Assembly: GCF_027244095.1 (NCBI RefSeq)
Contig: NC_069671.1
Location: forward strand, 6,493,001-6,557,000
Direction of reading: 5' to 3'
DNA: 64,000 nt
DNA from: Hemicordylus capensis
Lineage: Eukaryota > Chordata > Lepidosauria > Squamata > Cordylidae
Shown here: positions 55,821 to 64,000 of the stretch, piece by piece
How positions within the stretch are numbered: the stretch's first letter is position 1
How the letters are laid out: every line of letters starts with the position of its first letter
Position numbers and translations under genes: made by a program
Notes under the pieces: generated by a model
Database searches by the model: none
Told to the model about the DNA's origin: nothing
The model's input: only the letters and a program-made list of their open reading frames with translations

Positions 55821-56420
55821 AAATCAAATCAATTTTTTTAAAAAATGAAATCAACTTCATTGGACTGTCCTGTGTTGACTGATATAATCCTTGATCAAAT
55901 GCTACAGCAAAACACTTTCTCTTTAGAGCAGCCTCTGGGCTGAATGACCAGAGCATGAGGTTTCAGCCTGGCAGCTGCTAGCACTGGGTGTAGCCCCAGT
56001 CAGGTTAGGAGTTCAAGGCCATGAAATGCATTTATTAAAATTACATGGCAGGGAGTTGTCTGTGCTGAATATAAATTCTCACATGACTTTCTATGTTTAC
56101 CATTTGATTTTAAAAAACAACAACCACCAGCCAGCACCACTACCTTGTCAGCAGTTAAGTGGCTAGTGTGAGCTGGGGTCATAGGCCATTATAATGAGCC
56201 ATATTGCCTCCAAGCTGCACAGCTCCAAGCTGCAGATTGGTCAGGCGGTTGCAGAATCTAGCGCCTGGCATAACATTTGGCATTCTGAGAATATCAGTTT
56301 TGATTTGGGAAGAAAGGGGGATGGGGAGAACAAGTCCCCAGACCTCGTGGCAACAACCACTTGAGAACCTGGATGCACTGACTCTTGAGTCTTCTGAAAT
56401 GTGATTCCGAGGGGGGCTCT
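55821..56420 (+). other. Intron stretch with nothing recognised
   Basis: No exon or clear repeat seen. Confidence 0.45.
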
Positions 56421-56424
56421 CAGG

Positions 56425-57235
56425 AGCTATAGCTCAGGGACAGCGATCTGGCGTGCATGCAGAAGGTCCCTGGTTCAATCTGGCATCTCCAGATAGGGCT
56501 GGAAAAGACTGCTATCTGAATTACGGGAGAGCTTCAGGTGGTCTGTGGAAGACCAGGTCTGCACTAGGGATGTGCACGAACCGGTTTGGAAGCCCTTTTA
56601 CGGGCCTCTGAACCAGTTCGAACCCTGGCCGGCTTGAAGGTTTGACAGCCGGGTGGGGGGTGGCTTTAAGGGCAGCGGTGGGTGCACTTGCCACCCCCCA
56701 ACTGCCGTGCAAGTCCCTAAAAGCCCGTCAGGTCAGCAGCGTACCTCCCTGCCACCCCCTGCCGACGTTTACCGAACGTTGTTTGGTAGAGAGAGAGAAC
56801 TTGCATTTGGGGCGGTATAAAAATATGCTAAATAAATAAATAGGAGCTGCGACTGTGTGCGTCACTCGCACACGCGAGTGTCACACGCAGCCACAGCTAC
56901 TGCTTCCAGGTACATCTGGTAAATGTTGGCAGGGCGCATCAGGGAGGTACACGGCTGTCCCGACAGGCTTTTAGGGACTCACACCGTGGCGGGGGAAACG
57001 TGGCGGGGGGCTGGGGCAAGTGCACCCACCCCTGCCCTTAAAGCCACCCACCCCCTGCCGCTGAACCGGCCTTTGCCGGTTCCGTGCACATCCCTAGTCT
57101 GCACAACTTTGGCCTTCCAGCCGTTGTTGGATTGACAATCCCATCAAGTTGTGCAACCCTTGTGTAGACAACTCTGAATTAGATGGACTAGTAGTCTGAT
57201 CTGACCCTTCAGAAGGAAGCTCCATATATTAGTCT
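56425..57235 (+). repeat. tRNA-head SINE carrying nested hAT elements
   Basis: 'ctatagctcagggacagc' and 'ctggttcaatctggcatctc' at left; the tail 'gaattagatggactagtagt' resumes at about 57175. Between lie a hAT MITE scrap and the 532-bp element. Confidence 0.7.
56565..57096. mobile_element. hAT-type palindromic element with exact 8-bp duplication
   Basis: Ends TAGGGATGTGCACGAACCGG and CCGGTTCCGTGCACATCCCT+A. GTCTGCAC occurs exactly at 56557-56564 and 57097-57104. The 532-bp arms are largely complementary. An L2/SINE-like tail 'ggggcggtataaaaat' is nested at about 56800-56842. Confidence 0.9.
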
Positions 57236-57247
57236 GACTCTTTAGAA

Positions 57248-57382
57248 CAGGGTTTCTTAACCTTGGGCCCCCAGATGTTGATAGACTACAACTGGCATCA
57301 CCCCCAGCCACAATGCACATGGCTGGGAATGATGGGAGTTGTAGTCCATCAACATCTGGGGGCCCAAGTTTAAGAAACTCTG
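57248..57382. mobile_element. Palindromic hAT-type MITE with exact 8-bp duplication
   Basis: 'cagggtttcttaaccttggg' and 'cccaagtttaagaaactctg' ends, CTTTAGAA at 57240-57247 and 57383-57390. It sits inside a 33-bp tandem repeat ('ggaagctccatatattag...'). Confidence 0.88.
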
Positions 57383-57424
57383 CTTTAGAAGGAAGCTCCA
57401 CATATTAATCTGACTCTTTAGAAG

Positions 57425-57567
57425 GAAGCTCCTACCTTGCTTCCGCACAATCACTTCTGCCCAAGCTTTCCTCCTACCTTGCTTCCACACAACCAGAAAT
57501 CGGGGGCACACACACAGCTCCCAAACCCAGGTAGAACACATTTTTTGATTGTGTGAATGACCTCAAT
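57425..57567. mobile_element. Right half of the 'gaggtcattcagacaatc' MITE
   Basis: 'ctaccttgcttccacacaac' to 'attgtgtgaatgacctc', matching the right half of 58182-58513. Confidence 0.65.
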
Positions 57568-58181
57568 GATCCTTTGTTGTATTGGGGATCATATTCAAAC
57601 TACGCTTATCAGCCACATAAGAAAGTCCGATGGATCAGCAGACCTTGTGTATCAAACATATTCTTGCATTGAATCCCTCTGTCATGTAGTGAATGTCAGA
57701 GTAGCATTTGAGCACTGATCGTGCACCTAGCTTGGCAAAAATTGAAATGACTAAATTTAGGGGAGCTATTCCTGATGCTGGCTGCAGCTGTGTCTTGCTA
57801 ACATGCATGACCTAGGCTGCCAGCAAATTCTCCTCTCATTCTCCTAACAAACTGAGTCTTAAGAATCTTTGGCAAACTAAAATAGCAGACCTAATAGAAC
57901 ACTGCAGTGCTGAAATTAACTCCATATAAGCTATCCAGTCCCTCTGTTCACTTGCATTGCTGTGGAAGAGGTCTTCAGTGGAATGCTGAACTATTCATGT
58001 TCAACTATATTGGGAATATTCCATTTATAAATAGAAAAAATTCATATGAAAATGTCCAAACTGGCTGGAGGCTTTTCCTTGCCAGGAGACAAGTCCCTTA
58101 GAAGTGAGATATTGTGGGTCGGAGTGTTCGTAATCCTAATTATCATGTATTTAGGTCTCTATGAGCATGCAACACACATAG

Positions 58182-58513
58182 AGGTCATTCAGACAATCAA
58201 AAACTGTGTGTTCTATCCAGGTTTGGGAGCTGTACATGCTCCCAATTTTTGGTTATGTGGAAGCAAGGTAAGAGGAAAATTTGAGTAGAAGTGATTGTGT
58301 GGAAGCAAGGTAGGAGGAAAATCTGGGTAGAAGTGATTGTGTGGAAGCAAGGTAGGAGGAAAATCTGGGTAGAAGTGATTGTGTGGAAGCTAGGTAGGAG
58401 GAAAAGCTTCCCAGGTTTCCTCCTGTCTTGCTTCCACACAACCAAAAACTGGGAGCACACACAACCTCCAAACCTGGATAGAACACAGTTTTTTGATTGT
58501 CTGAATGACCTCA
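58182..58513. mobile_element. Palindromic MITE with internal 42-bp tandem repeats
   Basis: 'gaggtcattcagacaatcaa' at left is complementary to 'ttgattgtctgaatgacctc' at right. About 3.7 copies of a 42-bp unit ('gtggaagcaaggtaggagga...') fill 58256-58410. CATAG flanks both ends if the element starts at AGG. Confidence 0.8.
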
Positions 58514-58640
58514 TAGAATCATAGCATTTTAGAGTTGGGGAGACCTTGGAGATCTTCAAATCCAACCCCCTGCTCAGTGCAGAAATCTGCGATAGCATTC
58601 CTGACAGATGGCTAGCCAGTCTAACTAGAGTCCTAGTGAG
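58514..58640 (-). mobile_element. CR1 LINE 3' end (minus)
   Basis: 'atagaatcatagcattttag', 'ttcaaatccaaccccctgct' and 'gacagatggctagccagtct', the reverse complement of a CR1 end. Confidence 0.75.
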
Positions 58641-59790
58641 TCCTGATTCTTTTTGATGTAAACCTTTGAAACCCTTCCCCACGTTACACATAAATGAGAC
58701 AGGCACATGTGGTCTAGATGGGGTCTTTCTTCCCAGGCTAAATAGCCATTGTGGGGGAGACCAATCTGGATTATAATTCCATCCCCCATCGTCCTGATCT
58801 GTAACAGGTTCTTCAAAGTTACTATTTACATTTCTAAAAAAACCAACAGTCCGGTCCCCATCACAGAATTCATATGTCCTCTAATTTGACCCCTCAGAGG
58901 ACAAATCCTCTGTGTGGCATCAATGTTTCTTAAAGTCCCATCGTGCATTTTATTAAGCATATATGTGTAATTGTAGATGTTTCAGAAAGGAAACTTCAGG
59001 TATATTTAAAACAAAACCAGCTTTTCACATTGATATGTGGCAGCAAACCAGTTTTGTGCATAGTAAAGATAGGAAATGGATCGGGTCTCAGGTGTGTGAA
59101 ATGGAATGACATTTCCGAAATGTTTGGGTTTGATAAAAGGCTGTATTCTGAGTTGCATTTTCAGAATGTTCTGTAATAGCATTAGATTTTTGAACCAGCC
59201 TGCAAAATGGGCAATAAAATGCCTTGAATATATGTTACAAAATGAGTTTCTTTTGGCCTGACTCAGTGGTTTCCCCAGCTGATTCTGTGATGCTTAAAAG
59301 CATATCCTTCAGTGTTTGCCACATGAAAACAGTAGGGGGAAAGTGTCTATCATGACTTTTCTTTGCAAATTTAGAGGGAGGAAGCAAATGTGTGGATTCG
59401 CTTTCAATGTGGTAACACTGCAATTTACCACAGCCTGGCAAACTTTTGTATTGTATAGATTTTATTTGCATTTACTCTTCAGACCATAGCAAAACAAGCC
59501 AACTTTTAGATTCCTAATATTGCTTTCGAAGTCATTTTTCCACAAACAGAAAGTGCTTCCATTTGCACAAGAAAGAGACTCAATTTTCACCCTCCAGGGT
59601 AGGATGATATGCAGCACTGAAGGCTCTGGAAGGAAGGGGAGATTCGCTAAACTGTTCATCCTTTGTGTGGGGTGCCCTTCTGTTTGCAATTGCAGAACAG
59701 TTTAAGGCACAACCCATTTCCTGGACATTATTGTTATTAGTATGTTGCTTTTCAACAAAAAATGATCAAAGCAAAAGGTAGGAGAAGCTG

Positions 59791-60202
59791 AGGTCGTTCT
59801 CACAACTGGGTGGGCGGGGTGGTGAGGAAGGCTGCTTAAACTTACTTTCCCTGCAGACTATTCCTGGGGCCTTGCTGGGTGTGCTGATCACATGCTCAGA
59901 TGGTCACAACGGCTGCCCCAGGCAGTGCGGAGGCTTGGGGGTCAAGACGCATTGTCCTGGTCCCCAGATATCCCACAAGGCACTGCGCAAGTGCATGGTG
60001 CATTGTGGTGATCCTCACAGCGATGGGTGGCCACCCGTGAGTGCGGCTAAGGGAGCACTCACTCCCTTAACCTTGTTTACCAGGCAGCCTCCCTAGGCAG
60101 GTTTGCTGCTGAGTTGCTGCTGGGAGCGAATCAGCTCCCTGTGATTTTTAGGGGCAGCCAAGCATTCCTTAGCCCGGTCTGGGCTGCTCGTGAGAACAGC
60201 CT
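59791..60202. mobile_element. Palindromic MITE, 'aggtcgttctcac' family, copy 2
   Basis: Ends AGGTCGTTCTCAC and GTGAGAACAGCCT, inner 'aagggagcactcactccctt'. Shares 'cactgcgcaagtgcatggtg' with the other copies. Confidence 0.6.
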
Positions 60203-60204
60203 CA

Positions 60205-60345
60205 ATGTGTCCTAAAGCCCCCTGTCCCCAAAGGAGCTCACAATCTTAAAAAGGAACACAAGGGAGACACCAGCATCAGCCAATGCAGGACCATTATGCT
60301 GGGTTAACGAAGGACAGTTGCTCTCCCCCTGCTTAAATAGAAGAG
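60205..60345 (-). repeat. L2-tail short repeat (minus)
   Basis: 'gtccccaaaggagctcaca' and 'gacagttgctctccccctgc'. Confidence 0.6.
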
Positions 60346-60549
60346 AGCCACTTCAAAAGGTACATCTTTGTCCTGTTGGCAGGGGGCCAAAGCTGCCTGT
60401 GAAGTTTTGCACTTGAAAGGTGGGGTATCAATAACTACGTACATAAGATTTTTCTCTGTAGGAGTACACGTACGAGGCCTCTTTTCAGAGAAAGGCACCT
60501 CAAAAGATCATGTGAATTTCATCTAAATTTGGCAGCCTGAATAAACCAT

Positions 60550-60640
60550 GGAAATTCTACCAAAGTAAACCACATGGCTCTGTGGTTGCCCCGAGTCGAC
60601 ACCGATTCGACGCCACAATTTTACATGTCGTATAACCTGA
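60550..60640 (+). repeat. Sauria SINE 3' fragment
   Basis: 'cacatggctctgtggttgcc' and 'gtcgacaccgattcgacgcc' then 'acaattttac'. Confidence 0.75.
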
Positions 60641-62259
60641 CACCCATCACTGGACCAGTGAGCCCTCCTCGAGCTTTGCAGATCTTACCAGACATTGCCT
60701 GCACATTTTCAGGCCACTAACTTTAATTTTGTTTATATTTATAAAATATTGGCTAGCTTGCCTTGCAGTTTTAAAATAAAACTTTTTAAAAGAAAGCTTA
60801 CAGCCTGTAGGTAAAATGTTTTTAAAAATACAGCAATAATGAAGCAACTTAGGAAGTTAAAGGAATCAGCTACATTCTGGAATCTAAAAATAGCTGGAAA
60901 GACTTGGGATTTTTTTATTATGATTATTATTAAGTTCTTTGCTTGTTGTCAAGAAGGCAATAGGCTAGAAGCCAGCCAGCCCTCCCTCTCCAGGGAAGTG
61001 GGCTCCACAAATGGGGTGCCACCACTAAATAGGTCCTAAAGTTGCTACCCACCTTTTCTCCCAGGACAGAAGTACCCAATGGATTTGATCTCAACATCCA
61101 GCCTGGGCCTATGTGGAATAGACAGTGTTTTTAATATCCTACCTTCCTTCCATCCATCATGAAATTCATGGGATTTCCAAACAGTCTTTCGCCCAGGCAG
61201 ACCAGGTCAAATCTGCTTGTTTTCAGCAAAGTTCTTGCATCATGTATAATCAGATCATGTCCTGGGTCCTATATGGACTAATCATGTGCTTGTGTTTGTT
61301 TGTTTTAATGGAAGTTGATGCTCAGGATGTTGAATTTTGGGTCCAACTCCTCACCGCACATTAACTTTTCCAGATTTGTGAAGAGCTTCTCTCCTGCCGC
61401 CAGAGCTAGGCAATATGCACAGCTTTTAGCAACATGGGACGATGCCCCAGTGTTCATTTTTGAAAGGGTGAATCATTTGATTATGACTGCTCTTTTCCCT
61501 AAGTGCTACAGTTTGGTTTGTTAGATGTGGCTTGTGTCTGCTCAAATATGATTAGATCTGACAAGGCATGTCTCTTTCTGCAATCTCTCCCCCACCCCCT
61601 CCACCACCCTTAAGTTGCTCTTATAAGACATTAAAATTGCTATTGCAGTCTTGTTTCTGGCAGACAGGTTTTTAAAGCAGTTGCTGTTTTCTTTGACACT
61701 AATTAGTAGTACCTGTAATCAGGTTGGGCTCTCTAAATGGAATGGTTGAGTGCTGTGTCAACAAGAAGCTCCAGACCTTACAACCTATTCTCTTGCCAAA
61801 AATAAACTACACAGCAAAAGAAACACAAGATCAAAATCTAACGTCAAAATATTGTCACTGTTTATTAAAACAAGCATCAAGATGTCAAGATCAAAGAGAG
61901 AACTGGTGGTTTATTTCATTCACACGTTTTTGATTTTTTTAATCAAACGAAGAGTAAGAAACTGGATGCTTTTTGATGCTGGGTAGTATCCAAATGAATG
62001 CTGCCTTCATTAAAATGTTTCATGTGTGCAGTGATTTTTCTCAATCTCCCCTTCTCTGTGTTGCTCCAAGTTTATGTCCCTGATGATCCCTTAGCCTTCA
62101 TGAACATATTGGGGGGGGGGGGTCAGAAGAGAGAAGGGGGGGTGGGAAAAAATATTTGCGCACACAAAATATTCTAACATGAGGGCAGTGTTTGTCTGGA
62201 TGCTGCCCATTGACTCAGCATACCAAAACATGGTTTCTGCTAACCATGGTTTAGAACTT

Positions 62260-62600
62260 ACAACCATGGAGCCCTTTCTCACGAGGACTACCGTGGAAGA
62301 AGCCTTAAAAAGCTTACCTCCTCGCAGGCGACCAAGGGCTCCCTCTTCAGCAGGCGGATCGCCCGACCATATGATTACCAGCTGTTAGCCAGTAGCTCAG
62401 AGGATCGGAGTGCCGGGATGTGTTGCCCTACCCCCTGGAACTCCCATAGTGCACTGCGTGAGTGTGCGGTGCATTATGAAGATCCCCCTTCCCGAAGCTG
62501 GCCGGGAGCCCTGCAGTCTGCTAGCCCTGGCTACAAGCAGCCACAGCTGGCAGACGATCGCAAAAAACAGGGTGGCCATTTTTGAGGGCAGCTGCCTCAG
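62260..62600. mobile_element. Partial third copy of the 'ttctcac' MITE family
   Basis: 'ccctttctcacgaggacta' at left and 'agtgcactgcgtgagtgtgc' inside resemble 59791-60202. The right end is not clear. Confidence 0.4.
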
Positions 62601-63824
62601 CGGGTGATATTTTTAAAAAATGCAACCCCACCTCATTGCCGTTGTATTCTATCCTTCATACCAGTTGCCCATTTTGACTGATCATTTGTGTTTCCAGCAG
62701 AGTTCCTCAGTACCGATTCGCTTTTTGCGCTGGCTTCCCCCTGACTCTATTAGTCTGTAAAGGAAGGTGTCCGAGGAGTACTAAAACACTCCAAATTCTT
62801 AGACACCAATATCTATTAAATTAGAATATCAGGCAGCGGAGGCAAAGTGCATTTCTGGATGGATGAAACCACCCAGAATCTACCACATGTTAGATTTTTA
62901 TTACAGAAATAGAGGCAGGGGCAAATGTCTTGGGGGGGTCTCACTCCCCCCCCCAAGAGCCACAGTTGCAAAAATGGTCTTGCCTCCAAGTGGTTTTTAG
63001 CTCCTGTCTGGACAGGTCAGCCCAATCACTGTACTTATCTGGCTTTAGACAAAAATAGCCACATCCCCCTCCCTTGCATTCTCCCACCCAATGTAGAATT
63101 AATTACTATAGTCGAGCTTTGAAGTGACAAAGGCATTGATTTCTGCACTAACTCGATTATACTTTGATCACCTGTTTATAGGGATGAGGCTTCCCCGCCA
63201 AGCCTCTTCCTTGTATGCCTGAAACAAATTCCTTTGCCAAAGCAGTTCCTCTGGAGGATTCTCCCTACTGCTTCCCCCTCCAAAATGCTTGTCATCTTGT
63301 AAACCATTTGTTTAATGCTAGAAAGCAAATAGTGTGGTTGGCTGTGGTGTTTCTTTTAACCACACAGGTCTTACCCAGTGACAGGACTTGGAAATAATCT
63401 TCTATCCAAACTTTCCCCAGCAGTTGCTTGAAAGTTTAATGTTATGACGATGTCATCTTTAAACATTAATTTATCTCATTCTGTGCTGCCTAATCTTGCA
63501 TGCCAAGTTATGTTCCTTGCGTTGTATGATAAGGCTAGTGGGAGAGATGTCATTGTTAGAATGTGCAGTTCAAGATTTGAAAAATGAATTATCCTTTTTC
63601 CAAATCTGTGGTTGCTTAAAAAGAAACATGGTGAATCATACATTTTTAACCAGCTGCAATAGGTTCTTTGTGTTAGCTCCTCCACGTCTGTGTCTTCACC
63701 CTTTAGAGTTGGGTTGCATTTAGGGTCAGAAACTCTAGCAGATGATCAATTTCAGATCAATATTTCGTGTCAATTGCCAAAGTGCACTATTTCTTAGGCA
63801 GATGACTATTTCTTTGAAGCAGTC

Positions 63825-64000
63825 AGAATGGCTTTCTCTTGGTCTGCATTTGGATAGGTGACTACATGTGAGTGCATGTGAGTGATTGCATGTGTGGAAC
63901 CTAGGAAGCTGTCACATACTGAGTCAGACCATTGGTCTATCTAGTTCAGTATTGTCTTCACAGACTGGCAGCGGCTTCTCCAAGGTTGCAGGCAGGAGTC
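63825..64000 (-). repeat. SINE pieces, the last truncated by the window edge
   Basis: 63825-63890 resembles a plus-strand 5S-like fragment ('tttggataggtgactacatg'). 63895-64000 is the tail and body of a minus-strand SINE ('gcagcggcttctccaaggtt') cut off by the edge. Confidence 0.7.

Larger units (their letters stand above)
37366..64000 (+). other. ZDHHC8: ZDHHC8 intron 1 (to the window edge)
   Basis: I searched for the expected exon 2 (CPWLTRAV..., then an F-M-D-P-G block) and did not find it, so the whole remainder reads as intron. Repeats within are listed separately. Stretches where I see no gene or clear repeat: 37366-39080, 40390-41370, 42150-43250, 46270-46930, 49150-50090, 58930-59780, 60650-62170 and 62610-63820. 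Confidence 0.7.

Overview
The window is nuclear DNA of a squamate reptile, most likely a lizard. Three host genes lie in the vertebrate order TRMT2A (minus), RANBP1 (plus), ZDHHC8 (plus), as in the human 22q11.2 block. The interspersed repeats also point to squamates: Sauria-type tRNA SINEs with Bov-B-like tails, a SINE with a 5S rRNA-like head, L2 and CR1 LINE ends, an R4-type LINE remnant, Tc1-type transposons and many small palindromic hAT elements. I cannot name the species.

Layout. Positions 1-10337 (minus) hold TRMT2A, a tRNA (uracil-5-)-methyltransferase. Coding exon 1 with the RRM is at 9687-10324, six further exons run down to 700, and the first 20 bases of the next exon touch the left edge, so about the last 160 residues lie outside. 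One TRMT2A intron carries a 3.0 kb non-LTR retrotransposon (6521-9549) that split an older palindromic DNA element. Positions 11.8-14.15 kb are a two-part CpG-rich region that probably serves as a divergent promoter for TRMT2A and RANBP1. RANBP1 is complete in six coding exons (13556-23887, 209 residues) with a polyadenylation signal at 24102. Positions 24.3-36.7 kb are intergenic and rich in repeats, including two internally deleted Tc1-like elements. ZDHHC8 starts at 37262. Only its first coding exon (to 37365) is in the window, and the remaining 26.6 kb reads as its first intron, filled with nested repeats.

The host genes are unrelated in chemistry: tRNA U54 methylation, Ran-GTPase regulation and protein palmitoylation. 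Their linkage is conserved synteny rather than a pathway. I found no new gene system. The most unusual items are a 72-bp near-perfect hairpin in TRMT2A intron 1 (10910-10981), a SINE family with 5S-like heads that also occurs as 5S-tRNA composites, several multi-level nested insertions with readable target-site duplications, and a group of foldback hAT elements, many with 8-bp duplications. No endogenous retrovirus, LTR element, Polinton, CRISPR array or toxin gene was recognised.
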